Of a stretch of DNA of 64,000 nt, positions 25,715 to 34,847 are shown piece after piece. Under the pieces are notes generated by a model that did no database searches, was not told the origin of the DNA, and saw nothing but the letters and a program-made list of their open reading frames with translations. Where the stretch lies: NCBI GenBank assembly GCA_964575335.1, contig CAZNPU010000002.1, forward strand, positions 1 to 64,000, in the 5' to 3' direction. Position numbers and translations under genes: made by a program. This DNA comes from CAZNPU01 sp964575335. Lineage in GTDB: Bacteria; Planctomycetota; Phycisphaerae; Phycisphaerales; SM1A02. The first letter of the stretch is position 1. The number at the start of each line of letters is the position of its first letter.

Positions 25715-26539
25715 TTATGCAAACGGCGGACGCGCAGGGTCGGCATCGTACTGCACGCGCTGGATGGCCAGAGTGCGGCCGCTGTGTTCATCAAGCTTCG
25801 CCACAACGCCGCACATCGCTTCGCCGCCCGCGCCCATGCCGTAGGGCACATGCACGCCGGTGGTCATGTGCCGCAGCACCGATTCCACATCGCGCCCGAT
25901 GATCGAGCGATAAGGGCCGCACATGCCTGCATCGGTGATGAACCCTGTGCCCGACGGCAGTATGCGCGCATCAGCGGTTGGCACATGCGTGTGGGTGCCC
26001 ACCACCAAAGCGACCCGGCCGTCGAGATACGTCGCCAGCGCCGCTTTTTCGCTGGTGGCTTCCATATGCGCTTCAACGATCACAAGTGGGTTTTTCTCGG
26101 GCAGTTGCGCAAGCACATCATCGACAGCCGCAAATGGATCATCCGCGGGCAAGCCCATGAAAATACGCCCCAGCACGGTGACAACGTACAGGTCGCGCGT
26201 GCGCTGGGCGTTGGCAGGAAGCCGAATCCACCGCTTGCCCGGCGCTTTGGCGGAGAGATTGGCCGGGCGGGCGATCGGCTCGCTCGGCGTCTGCAGCAGC
26301 TCAACGATGCTGCGGTCGCGGAACACATGGTCGCCCATCGTAATGGCGTCGATTCCGTAGGCTCGAATTTTGCGATATAAATCTGGCGTCAGCCCTGAGC
26401 CTGATCGGGCATTTTCCGCATTGGCGATGATCACGTCCGGCTGGTGCTCATCACGCAGGGCAGGCAGCTGCTGCTGGACCACCTTGCGGCCGGGCATGCC
26501 AAAAATATCGCCAAGAAACGCAACGGTGATCGCCGCCAT
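25715..26539 (-). CDS. ymdB: YmdB-family metallophosphoesterase
   Basis: This 274-residue calcineurin-like phosphoesterase belongs to the YmdB/TIGR00282 type, known in Bacillus and Deinococcus to hydrolyse 2',3'-cyclic nucleotides and influence biofilm and RNA turnover. Metal ligands are visible in FLGDIFG, NAEN (Asn/Glu), TMGDHVF, EAHMEATSEK and VGTHTHVPTADA. The family segment is usually DFHAEATSEK; here DFHA reads EAHM, a conservative difference near the metal site. Length is normal. It is often linked to rny (RNase Y), which is not in this window. The stop lies at 25715, and start ATG 26539 opens directly on the fold. Confidence 0.9.
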   Translation of the reverse strand: MAAITVAFLGDIFGMPGRKVVQQQLPALRDEHQPDVIIANAENARSGSGLTPDLYRKIRAYGIDAITMGDHVFRDRSIVELLQTPSEPIARPANLSAKAPGKRWIRLPANAQRTRDLYVVTVLGRIFMGLPADDPFAAVDDVLAQLPEKNPLVIVEAHMEATSEKAALATYLDGRVALVVGTHTHVPTADARILPSGTGFITDAGMCGPYRSIIGRDVESVLRHMTTGVHVPYGMGAGGEAMCGVVAKLDEHSGRTLAIQRVQYDADPARPPFA

Positions 26540-26652
26540 ATCAGCAGTCTTGCCGATTCAATGCTGAAGAGCAAGCGGTGATATGGCAGTGGCCAACGCC
26601 CATGCTGCCGCCTATGATTGTTTGTCGTCGCCGGCTGAATTGCCGATATGCT

Positions 26653-26680
26653 TTGTGCATTTTCGACGCTATGCTATACT
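26653..26680 (+). promoter_or_regulatory. Candidate sigma-70 promoter in the gap before the DUF3553-like gene
   Basis: -35 TTGTGC (26653-26658) and -10 TATACT (26675-26680) are 16 bp apart. The next supported gene starts about 400 bp on, so the leader would be long. A 7-bp hairpin TCGCGAC-AGGC-GTCGCGA lies at 26931-26948. Otherwise 26540-27070 shows no gene. Confidence 0.35.
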
Positions 26681-27082
26681 ACTGCTGAATCAACAGTGTG
26701 GATTGCACGGGGATCTTGAACTGCTGCTGCCGACCTATGGGACCGCGCGTCGGCTGCCGCGATGGGAGAAAGCCTGCGACGCACTGCACCTTTGGTTGAG
26801 ACGTATTTCAAACGCCTTATTGCTCAAAGGCTGCGTTCTGCTCGCCATGTGTCGGCGAGACCTGTTTGATCAAGATGCGATGATTGCTCGGATTCACACA
26901 GCATGGTGATGTGTGCCCGGCTTATGGTGTTCGCGACAGGCGTCGCGAGCCGTTGACGTGTGTCAACCAATTGATCGTTTTTGTTCGACTGCCTGTGACC
27001 CTGCGCCTTGTTTGACAGAAGACGCACGGACGCACGCAGGTTTCACAATCCATGGAAGGGGTGATGAATTATGGAGACCATG

Positions 27083-27712
27083 ATGTCTGATCGGCAGTTT
27101 TCCAGCGGTGATCGCGTACGTCACGCGAACCGCCCGGAATGGGGAATCGGCACGGTGCTCAAGGCTGAGCAGTTGCCGGCCAATGGGCATGCTGCGCAGC
27201 GGCTTTCCATTCGCTTTCCCAATGCTGGAATCAAAACACTGGTAACCGGACATGCGGAACTGGAGCGGATCGAAGACAAGGCCGACCCATTCTCGGGATT
27301 CGGTTCGCCAACGGTCCACGACTGGGTCAAACTCAACGGCAACGACTGGCTTGCGCCCATGGCGCAGCGCAAAATCGAAGAAGCCCTGCTCAGCCTGCCG
27401 CAGGATGTCCGCGACCCGTTCAACAGCCTGCAGAAGCGGCTGACGCTCACACTGGGGCTGTACCGGTTTGATCGTTCCGGACGGGGGATCATCGACTGGG
27501 CCGTTGCGCAAACCGGCCTGGATGACCCGCTTTCACGCTTTACGCGTCAGGAGCTTGAGCAGCGGTTCGAACGATGGACGCATGAGCGCGATAACCATCT
27601 TGCGAAGCTGCTGCAGGAAGTCCGCAACGAACCGGCGATCCTGGCCGCCGCCCTTAAAAATGCGCCGCCCGCTGCGCAACAGGCGGTGCGTCGGCTCACC
27701 GCGGCACGTTGA
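27083..27712 (+). CDS. DUF3553-domain protein, unknown function
   Basis: This protein of about 209 residues has an N-terminal DUF3553-type module (FSSGDRVRHANRPEWGIG), a small SH3-like fold also seen at the end of UvrD/PcrA helicases where it contacts RNA polymerase. A helical region of about 140 residues follows, rich in Leu, Gln and Arg, with no known motif. A link to transcription or repair is plausible only by analogy. Three ATGs compete (27071, 27080, 27083); GGAG at 27074-27077 favours 27080 or 27083. A coiled-coil gene lies 190 bp downstream on the same strand. Confidence 0.65.
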   Translation: MSDRQFSSGDRVRHANRPEWGIGTVLKAEQLPANGHAAQRLSIRFPNAGIKTLVTGHAELERIEDKADPFSGFGSPTVHDWVKLNGNDWLAPMAQRKIEEALLSLPQDVRDPFNSLQKRLTLTLGLYRFDRSGRGIIDWAVAQTGLDDPLSRFTRQELEQRFERWTHERDNHLAKLLQEVRNEPAILAAALKNAPPAAQQAVRRLTAAR

Positions 27713-27902
27713 CCGCAGGCAACATCCGGCATGAATGAACCGGGGGTGCGCTGTGCAGGTCCGAGAGTATCATGCGTGAACGCTGCCAAAGCGTCACCTT
27801 GAACTTTGGCACGCCATGGCACGACCGACCGGCGCGGTGATTGTTCCTTCTCGTGCAGCAACACCAAACGCCGGCCCTTGGCCGGGAGAGGGAACAGAAA
27901 CG

Positions 27903-28238
27903 ATGGATGAACAGACTTTCCAGACCAAGTTCAACGAGCTTATGGACAAGATCAAGTCGCTTCCGGCCGGTCAGCGCGACCGACTTGAGGAACTGGCCGA
28001 AGAGACCAAAAGCCGTCGCGATCGAATTCAGCAATCAGTTGCTGAACTGCAGGAATCGCTCGATTACCTGCGCTTAAGCGTCAAGTACCTGGTGTTCGAT
28101 CTCGAAGCGACTCGCCGCGAAAATGCATACCTGCGAAAGCTCGTGGAGGAATCCAACCGCGATCAGAATCGGCGGCAGCGCTATGAGGATTCCGATAACG
28201 ACAATTTCCTCGAAGATGGAGATTACGCAGGCGATTGA
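27903..28238 (+). CDS. Small coiled-coil protein, unknown function
   Basis: This 111-residue protein is almost entirely charged helix with heptad spacing from about 10 to 90 (for example LEELAEETKSRRDRIQQSV and DLEATRRENAYLRKLVEE). It ends in an acidic tail rich in Asp and Asn. There is no signal peptide or transmembrane segment, so it is probably a cytoplasmic dimer. I recognise no family. ATG 27903 is preferred to the open frame from 27816 because the extra N-terminal part is Pro/Gly-rich and an AGGGAAC sits 10-16 bases upstream. The next gene is convergent, and 28239-28538 holds no gene. Confidence 0.6.
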   Translation: MDEQTFQTKFNELMDKIKSLPAGQRDRLEELAEETKSRRDRIQQSVAELQESLDYLRLSVKYLVFDLEATRRENAYLRKLVEESNRDQNRRQRYEDSDNDNFLEDGDYAGD

Positions 28239-28538
28239 TTCCCAACTCCTCGGTCGTGCTGTGCGGCTGAAGGCTGTCGCCTCGCCGCCGGCGCGGACCG
28301 TATAAGGCTCGCAGGTTTGATGACACAAGCTGCACAACTGCGCGAGAGCCACTCTCGCTGAACGTGCTGCAACAACAAGATAAGGGCCGATCCATACAGG
28401 GTATGTCATCACACCGATACGCCTCTTCCCAGGCGGCATGCTGCGCTGTGCAGTGTGCCGCCTTCATCATTTGAAAGCTGCATCTGATTCTTTGATGAGC
28501 CAACGGCGCGCTGACGACGCGCAAGCTCATCGTAAGAA

Positions 28539-29432
28539 TCACGGCGTCACCGCGCGGCCTGTGCCGTCCCGGCGCCAGACGCCGACCGTGCCGTGCCCGC
28601 TTTCATTGGATTCCAGCGTGACCGCCGCTTCGCCATCGGAATTGAACACTCGCAGCGTCGGTCCGAGCGGGTTTGAGGCGATCGCCACCAGCGGCTGACC
28701 CTGCAGGTTGTACGTGTAAATATGACCCTCATGGTTCGCAGTGGCGGTGAGTGAAACCATCGGCTTGCCCGGCGATGCAAAGGTGGAAATCTGGCCGTGC
28801 CCGCCCACGGTGGAGGAAATGGAAACCAGCGGTTCACCGTTGGCTTCATACGTTTCGATCACCCCGCCGTTGGAGATGTCAGCAAACAGCCGCGCATAGA
28901 CCGATCCTGCCTCGCTGTAAGCGGCCAGCGAACCGCCGTCACTGCCAGCCTTGATGACAAATCCCGGTCGGTTCTGGGGATCGGCAACCGTCAGCGTTGT
29001 GGCGTCTGCAGTGGTACGGATATCCATCGCAGCATGGCCGTTTTCTGAGAAAAGAGTGGACCGACCGCCTTCGGAAGTCGCGCTGACTACAAACGCAGGG
29101 CGGCCGGTTCGAGTGTTGGTCAAAAGCAGCGTCCCGCCGTGCTCCGTCGCGCTGGCCAGCAGTGTGGTTTTCCCAAGTCGGTCCCGCACGCTGACGCTTC
29201 CGCCGTCTTTATTGGTGCCCAGAGCAAGCAGCACGGTGCCCACTTCATCAACGATTTCGATGCGGCGTGCGCGAACAAGATCACTGGGCGCAGAATCGCC
29301 CGCAGCCATTGCTGCCGTATCGCTGTTGTTGCTGCTGCGAGTCGCTGAAGCGCCGCCCAACAGCATGCCGGCAGCGAGAAGACCCGATCCAACGATCATG
29401 CCAAGCAGAAAGTCCGACTTCAGAACGCGCAT
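28539..29432 (-). CDS. Membrane-anchored beta-repeat protein, unknown function
   Basis: This 297-residue protein has an N-terminal transmembrane or signal-anchor helix (about 8-28, LLGMIVGSGLLAAGMLLGG). About eight repeats of 25-27 residues follow, each built as a strand, a GG or GxG turn and a strand (for example GTNKDGGSVSVRDRLGK, SATEHGGTLLLTNTRTG, ETYEANGEPLVS). The periodicity suggests a beta-solenoid or propeller-like extracytoplasmic domain. No catalytic motif is visible. GAGGAAG lies 9-10 bases before the ATG. It is divergent from the next operon. It may be structural or a binding platform in the envelope. Confidence 0.7.
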   Translation of the reverse strand: MRVLKSDFLLGMIVGSGLLAAGMLLGGASATRSSNNSDTAAMAAGDSAPSDLVRARRIEIVDEVGTVLLALGTNKDGGSVSVRDRLGKTTLLASATEHGGTLLLTNTRTGRPAFVVSATSEGGRSTLFSENGHAAMDIRTTADATTLTVADPQNRPGFVIKAGSDGGSLAAYSEAGSVYARLFADISNGGVIETYEANGEPLVSISSTVGGHGQISTFASPGKPMVSLTATANHEGHIYTYNLQGQPLVAIASNPLGPTLRVFNSDGEAAVTLESNESGHGTVGVWRRDGTGRAVTP

Positions 29433-29612
29433 ATCAATGTCTTCCTCATTTGAATAGCTCTGAACGCTCCAGCCGGTCGGCCCGAAACCGCAGAAGGCGG
29501 CCGTGGACGAACGGCAATCAGGCTGAATGCTTCAGGATAGCGGCAATTCAATAACAGCCTGCTGCACTTTGCTATGCTGGCGCGTACGCACAACGTATGG
29601 AAGGATTGCGGC

Positions 29613-30200
29613 TTGCGTTGGATTTGGACAATCAGGCTGTTGCGCACGAGCCATCAGGGGCAGCGCCGCTGGCTGCGCTGTTGCCCACTGTGGCCTGCTG
29701 TGATCTTGTTGCTGCTGGCTGCAGAAGCGCTCATCGGCCTGCCGCCGGCGTTGGGGCTGCACATGAGCCAGGAGGCGTCTGTGCACGCTCCTGCGCCAAT
29801 CCATGCACAAGAAGATATGGCGGTGGAGGATGAGGTCATGGCCAACATCCTTCAGCAGCCGATCGGCAATCACACGGTTGGCGATCTGAATCTGCCCGAG
29901 CCGTTTCTTCGCCGCGTTGCAGATCGAATCATTCGAAAGTCGTTTGAGGAGCGGCACCGGCTGGTGTATCGCGATGCAGCGGCCAAAACACCGCCGCGGC
30001 CGGATGAGCAGCAGGTGCAGAACGATGCACTGCAAGCGTCTGCTCGCGCGCAGCATGCTGCGGGAGAAGCAGAACGTATGCATGAGGCGGCATCCAGCGG
30101 ATCATCATCGATCCGGGCATGGATTGTGCTGGCGTGCAGCGCAGTGGCAGTTGGAGCAATTGCGCTGGCGATCATTCGACGAATAAGGCAGACAGCATGA
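29613..30200 (+). CDS. Two-helix membrane protein coupled to the pentein enzyme, unknown function
   Basis: This protein of about 195 residues has an N-terminal hydrophobic helix (LWPAVILLLLAAEALIG), a roughly 110-residue soluble part rich in Ala, Gln and His, and a C-terminal transmembrane helix (AWIVLACSAVAVGAIALAI) with an Arg-rich end. The start is uncertain: TTG 29613 is preceded by GGAAGGA, while ATG 29574 has no ribosome binding site. Its stop codon overlaps the start of the next gene as ATGA (30197-30200), so the two proteins are translationally coupled and may form a complex. No known domain is visible. Confidence 0.55.
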   Translation: MRWIWTIRLLRTSHQGQRRWLRCCPLWPAVILLLLAAEALIGLPPALGLHMSQEASVHAPAPIHAQEDMAVEDEVMANILQQPIGNHTVGDLNLPEPFLRRVADRIIRKSFEERHRLVYRDAAAKTPPRPDEQQVQNDALQASARAQHAAGEAERMHEAASSGSSSIRAWIVLACSAVAVGAIALAIIRRIRQTA

Positions 30201-32140
30201 TGAATCGAATTATCACGCCACGATATTGCGCAGCTTGCCTGGTTGTGATCATGGCAGTCTTGCACGCGTTTGTCGGCTTTGCGGATTCAGGCGAATCGCG
30301 CCATTCGCCCGGGCAGGTCACGGTGATCCGACAATCGTTGCCGGACTCCATTGAGAACTATCGCCACTCATTGCCGCAGCAGCGACCGCCGCTGCGCGGC
30401 TTTCGTGCACCGATACTCGATAATGCGGAAACTCCCTGGCCGTTTTACACGCCCAGCGAACGCTATCCCGAATCGGTGCGCGACGCAGCAGCGATCGTGG
30501 GCACGCGGTTGGCGACAGACGGTTTGCTCTTGACGACCGCGCAGGTAATCGAGCGGATCGGGCCCGATCAGTTCATCAGCAAAGATGCAGCGACTGATTG
30601 GCTCAAACTGGCGGGCATACCGGTTGATCTGCTTGAATATTTCACGCTCGGTGATGACAACGACAGCAACGCGGCGCACGGGATCGCATCATTTATCGCC
30701 ATGCGGCTGTTGCAGGGTGAGACCGCTCTATCTCTGAAACCGCTGCTTGAGCAGGCTCGTTTTCAGTTTCGCCCCACGCATGCGGGCTTTCGCGTGGCGA
30801 CTGAAAGCGGTGAGCACGATATTGGCATGTTGCGCCTGCAGGTGTCGCGAGGCGATTACTGGGACGGTCCCGGCGACGGCGGCAACCTGGACCTTGTGCA
30901 GCAACTGCTTGAGACAGTGCCCGAAGCCCAGACGATCATCACCGTCGAGAGTATTCACGCTGATGCGCTGGTGAATCATCTAAGCCAATGGACGACCAAT
31001 CGCCGCGCGCCGGTCACGGTTCTTGTGGAAGATTTCCCGGTTGCGCAATGGGCGCAGGACAACGGCAAGGCGGGCATCATCATCAATAATGACGCAGCAA
31101 ACGATGAACCAATTAAACGCATCGCCACGCTGACGCCGCGCTACGCAAGCCGAGGCGAAGACGGTTCGACATTCGTGCCCGGCGACACGTTTCTGCTCGA
31201 CGGACTGGCCAAAGCCGATCATCTCGTGATCCAGTCGCCGCTGCTGTTTCAGGGCGGCAACCTGCTTGCTGTACAAGACCCCGCAACGGGTAAGCGGCTG
31301 CTGCTGGTGGGCGAAGCTGAGGTGTATCGAAACATCGCGCTGGGGTTGACCGAAGCGCAGGTTCTCGATGCGTTTCGAATCGAGTTCGGCGTTGATCGCT
31401 GCGAGATATTGCCTGCAGTGTCGTTTCACATTGATTACGACGTATGCGTTCGCGCGCATGAGGGACAGCAAATCGCTTTCGTCAACGACACGCAGGCCGC
31501 CGTGCGTCTTATTCTCAAGCGAGGCGTCGATGTGCTTGCGTTCAACAACATGATTGACGCAGCCGATGCTGCGGCGGCTCACAGATACATTGATTCGCAG
31601 CAGTGGCGCGCATTTATGGATTTCATCGGCAACGCAGTGCTGGCGGAAGGCGGTCCCGAAGGACACTTCCCGCTGTCATTGGCAGAGGTGTTCAGCACCG
31701 GAGCAACCGATCCGGGTGTGGGCAATTTTGAGCGATTTCTGCTGGCGATCGACTACGCCATCGCATGGGGCCTGCCGCCGGAATCCTGGCCGCAGCATCG
31801 TCACGCGCAAAGTTATCTGCGGTCATTGTTGCAGCGGGAAAAGGATCGCGAGCAGTTGCACCAGCAGATTGCTGATCTTGGATTCAAGGTCGTGCCGGTG
31901 CCGAGCCTTGCGTCTGCAGAGCGAAGCGTGTGCGCGATCAACGGTATTCATGCCCGCAATCTCTATCTGATGCCGGTGTATGGCGGGCTGATGTCGCCGG
32001 TGGACAATGCAGCAATGGCTGTGTTTCGGGAGGCCCTGGGAGACGATGTGCGAATTGTCCCGGTGCGCACCGGCGAGAGTCAGCGCCGCGTCGGCGCAGT
32101 GCATTGCTCCGCAGCGGCGTACCCGAAAACGCAAGAATGA
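30197..32140 (+). CDS. Exported pentein-fold (guanidino-group-modifying) enzyme
   Basis: This 647-residue protein has an N-terminal signal peptide (hydrophobic stretch about 10-28). Its second half has the ordered motifs of the pentein/amidinotransferase superfamily: WAQDNG near 288 (WxxDxG in agmatine and peptidyl-arginine deiminases), FQGGN near 350, the His-x-Asp pair in SFHIDYD near 412 and a C-terminal nucleophile in GAVHCS (Cys637), 10 residues from the end. In the family Cys, His and two acids hydrolyse or transfer the guanidino carbon of arginine derivatives. The first 260 residues have no known domain. It shares an ATGA overlap with the upstream membrane protein. Substrate unknown; a periplasmic protein- or peptide-arginine deiminase is one possibility. 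Confidence 0.65.
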   Translation: MMNRIITPRYCAACLVVIMAVLHAFVGFADSGESRHSPGQVTVIRQSLPDSIENYRHSLPQQRPPLRGFRAPILDNAETPWPFYTPSERYPESVRDAAAIVGTRLATDGLLLTTAQVIERIGPDQFISKDAATDWLKLAGIPVDLLEYFTLGDDNDSNAAHGIASFIAMRLLQGETALSLKPLLEQARFQFRPTHAGFRVATESGEHDIGMLRLQVSRGDYWDGPGDGGNLDLVQQLLETVPEAQTIITVESIHADALVNHLSQWTTNRRAPVTVLVEDFPVAQWAQDNGKAGIIINNDAANDEPIKRIATLTPRYASRGEDGSTFVPGDTFLLDGLAKADHLVIQSPLLFQGGNLLAVQDPATGKRLLLVGEAEVYRNIALGLTEAQVLDAFRIEFGVDRCEILPAVSFHIDYDVCVRAHEGQQIAFVNDTQAAVRLILKRGVDVLAFNNMIDAADAAAAHRYIDSQQWRAFMDFIGNAVLAEGGPEGHFPLSLAEVFSTGATDPGVGNFERFLLAIDYAIAWGLPPESWPQHRHAQSYLRSLLQREKDREQLHQQIADLGFKVVPVPSLASAERSVCAINGIHARNLYLMPVYGGLMSPVDNAAMAVFREALGDDVRIVPVRTGESQRRVGAVHCSAAAYPKTQE

Positions 32141-32187
32141 AAAGCAAAATAAAGACGAAATGAAAACACGCTGCTGTGCGATGGTGA

Positions 32188-33879
32188 TCAGCTGCTGACG
32201 GATGGCGCGTTTTCAGCACACTGACACGAATCGCTGCATGGCGCTGCGTGCGTTTTTTGTGTTGCAAAGGCAGCCTCAGCCAGATCGATCGCTCTTCCCA
32301 ATGCAGCGGCTTTGTTTACCGTCTCATCGTATTCAAGCGAGGGAACTGAATCGGCCACGATGCCCGCGCCGGCCTGAAGATGAACCGTCCAGCACGGGCG
32401 GGCGCTTTGGTTCTGCGCTTCAACGGTCGTGGCATTGTCATCGCTCAATGGAGCGCTGGTGTACTGATCTGAAGATGCATGCGTTGGAATGACCATCGTG
32501 CGAAGCGCCAGGGCGATATCCATATCGCCGTTGAAACCCACCGCGCCGATGCCGCCTGCGTATGGTCCGCGTCGTGTCGGCTCAAGTTCGTCGATGATCT
32601 GCATGGCCCGCACCTTCGGCGCGCCGCTCACCGTGCCGACCGGAAGCGTCGCGCGCAGGGCGTCCCAGCAATCCAGATCGCTGCGCAACGTGCCGGTGAT
32701 GGTCGAGCTGAGATGCATCACGTGGCTGTACCTCTCAACCTCCATTACACGGTCCAGATGGATTGTCGCCAGCTCGCATACCTTGCCCAGATCGTTGCGC
32801 CCCAAATCAACCAGCATGACGTGCTCTGCACGTTCCTTGGCGTCGGCGAGAAGTTCCCGCTCCAGCGCTAAATCCTCTTCGGGCGTTGCGCCGCGGCGGC
32901 GCGTGCCCGCCAGCGGGCGATTGGTCACCGTGCGCGATGCGCAGCGGCAGAGAATCTCCGGACTCGACGCCACGAGTATCGAGCCGCTGGCCTGCAGGTA
33001 GATCATGTACGGGCTGGGATTGACGATGCGCAGTGCGCGGTAAATCTCAAAGGGATCAGCAGTGGTCCTGCGTTCAAAGCGCTGGCTCAGCACAATCTGG
33101 AATGCGTCGCCGGCTCGTATGTAATCCTGACATCGTCGCACAGCAGATTCGAAATCGTCACGAGCAATATTCGATTGCATCGTCGCCCGCGGCAACTGCG
33201 AGAGATCAAGTTCAACCGATCCGCGCGGCAGGGGGGCGGTGTGCGTTTCCAGCCGTGCCACGAATGCGTCAAGTTCATCGCAGCCCGCTGCGTATGCCGC
33301 ATCAACCGTGGCGTGCTCTTCGAGTACGACATGGCTCACCGCATACAGCAGCTTTTCAACGTGATCGAATACGCCGACCTGCCGATACAGGCCAAAGTGC
33401 ATGTCGGGAAGACCGCGATCATCAACCGGAGCTGAATCAAACGACAGTTTTTCGCGTTCCACGTAACGCACCGTGTCGTAGCCGGCGTATCCCACCCAGC
33501 CTCCTGTAAAGCGCCGCCGGTTGCCTGCAGGCAACTCGGGCAGCACGCGCCAGTGCGCGGTCAATCGCTTTGGCACAAGCAGCGGATCGTCTTCATGCGA
33601 TGTCTGGACCTCGCCGGTGCGGTGATCGATGATCGTCACCTCGTGGCCGCGCGCGAGCACCTCAATGGCGGGCTGCGCGCCGATGAATGAGTGGCGGCCG
33701 ACCGTCGCTCCGTTCTCGACCGATTCAAAAAGAAAACTCGGCGCGGTGCGCTCATCGGGAGCGACCAGGCGTCGATAGCCCAGTACCGGCGTGAGCTGAT
33801 CACTCATCAGCCGGCGCGTGAGGGCAAGAACGTTGGCCTGTCCGGCCAGTTTCCGAAATGTGGAGCGATCGATACGCAT
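32188..33879 (-). CDS. trpE: Anthranilate synthase component I
   Basis: This 563-residue chorismate-using enzyme has an N-terminal regulatory domain with the FLFESVENG segment (family LLES, tryptophan site). The catalytic domain has GDAFQIVLSQRF, PLAGTRRRG, MLVDLGRNDLGK, the LPVGTVSGAPKVRAM motif and GGIGAVGF. It converts chorismate and ammonia or glutamine to anthranilate with TrpG, which is not adjacent. An unusual hydrophilic insertion of about 30 residues (about 470-500) splits the end of the barrel between LRTMVIPT and the conserved AGAGIVADS. The C-terminal tail is Cys/Ser-rich. No other trp gene is near. It is divergent from the ABC ATPase gene. Confidence 0.93.
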   Translation of the reverse strand: MRIDRSTFRKLAGQANVLALTRRLMSDQLTPVLGYRRLVAPDERTAPSFLFESVENGATVGRHSFIGAQPAIEVLARGHEVTIIDHRTGEVQTSHEDDPLLVPKRLTAHWRVLPELPAGNRRRFTGGWVGYAGYDTVRYVEREKLSFDSAPVDDRGLPDMHFGLYRQVGVFDHVEKLLYAVSHVVLEEHATVDAAYAAGCDELDAFVARLETHTAPLPRGSVELDLSQLPRATMQSNIARDDFESAVRRCQDYIRAGDAFQIVLSQRFERRTTADPFEIYRALRIVNPSPYMIYLQASGSILVASSPEILCRCASRTVTNRPLAGTRRRGATPEEDLALERELLADAKERAEHVMLVDLGRNDLGKVCELATIHLDRVMEVERYSHVMHLSSTITGTLRSDLDCWDALRATLPVGTVSGAPKVRAMQIIDELEPTRRGPYAGGIGAVGFNGDMDIALALRTMVIPTHASSDQYTSAPLSDDNATTVEAQNQSARPCWTVHLQAGAGIVADSVPSLEYDETVNKAAALGRAIDLAEAAFATQKTHAAPCSDSCQCAENAPSVSS

Positions 33880-33982
33880 TGAGCCGACAGTGTACTCGCC
33901 AATTTGGTGGGATTTGCAACAACAGCGTTCGCGACGGGTACAGATTGATTCCTACAATGCCCAGCAATCAATCGTCCAGACC

Positions 33983-34750
33983 ATGACCAGTCTCAAGCCG
34001 ACATCGTCGATTTCTCCCGCTGCACGCCCCAATGGTGACGCTGCCGGGAATCCTTCGCTCGTGGCCGACTTGCGCCGCATCACCAAGGTGTACTACAAGC
34101 CCGACGGTTCGGTGCTGGTGGAAGCGCTCAAAGGCGTTGATCTGCAGATTGCAGCCGGGGAATACGTTGCGATTATGGGCGCGAGCGGATCGGGCAAGAG
34201 CACGATGATGAACATTCTTGGCTGTCTGGATCGCCCGACCAGCGGCGAATATTTTCTGGATGGCCGCGATGTCGCGCGCATGGATGACGATGAACTGAGC
34301 CGCGTGCGGGGCAAGAAGATCGGCTTTGTGTTTCAGGCGTTTAATCTCATCAGCGAACTGACGATCGTTGAGAACGTGGAAGTGCCGCTGTTTTATCAAG
34401 GGGTGCCGAAGGCAATTCGCCGGGAAAGGGCAATCGAGAAGCTGAAGATCGTCGGGCTTGGCGATCGCCTTGGCCATCGGCCCAAGGAACTCTCCGGCGG
34501 CCAGCAGCAGCGCGTGGCGGTGGCGCGGGCGCTCGTGACCGATCCCGCCATCATCATGGCTGACGAGCCAACCGGCAATCTTGATTCAAGAACCGGCGAG
34601 GCGATTCTGCAGCTCATCACCGACCTGCATAAATCCGGCCTTACGATCATCATGGTGACGCACGATGAGCGCGTCGCTGACCGCTGCGAGCGCGTCGTGC
34701 GGCTGCGCGACGGCGAGATCGAAAGCGATGTGCGGCGAAAAACAGAATAA
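33983..34750 (+). CDS. ABC transporter ATP-binding protein, LolD/MacB type
   Basis: This ATPase of about 255 residues has Walker A GASGSGKST, Q-loop FVFQAFNLI, signature LSGGQQQR, Walker B IIMADEPTGNLDS and H-loop VTHDERVA. The NLIxELT-type segment and overall length match the MacB/LolD/FtsE-like family that drives lipoprotein release, macrolide efflux or lipid and peptide export. The permease is not adjacent, as ruvC follows immediately. Start ATG 33983 is chosen because a TACAAT (33953-33958) lies 24 bp upstream and an earlier start would overlap trpE. About 25 residues precede the conserved domain. Confidence 0.88.
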   Translation: MTSLKPTSSISPAARPNGDAAGNPSLVADLRRITKVYYKPDGSVLVEALKGVDLQIAAGEYVAIMGASGSGKSTMMNILGCLDRPTSGEYFLDGRDVARMDDDELSRVRGKKIGFVFQAFNLISELTIVENVEVPLFYQGVPKAIRRERAIEKLKIVGLGDRLGHRPKELSGGQQQRVAVARALVTDPAIIMADEPTGNLDSRTGEAILQLITDLHKSGLTIIMVTHDERVADRCERVVRLRDGEIESDVRRKTE

Positions 34751-34847
34751 ATTTCGGCACAATGGATGCAGAATCCGTCAGAACTGCCTGCAACGCACCA
34801 ACCCGCAATAGCTTCCTTTGCCTTTTCCGAAATCTGCGAGCAACACC

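Noticed and set aside
26583..26909. 108-codon frame in the gap before the DUF3553-like gene
   Set aside because: It spans a candidate promoter, has no ribosome binding site and no motif; composition is not gene-like.
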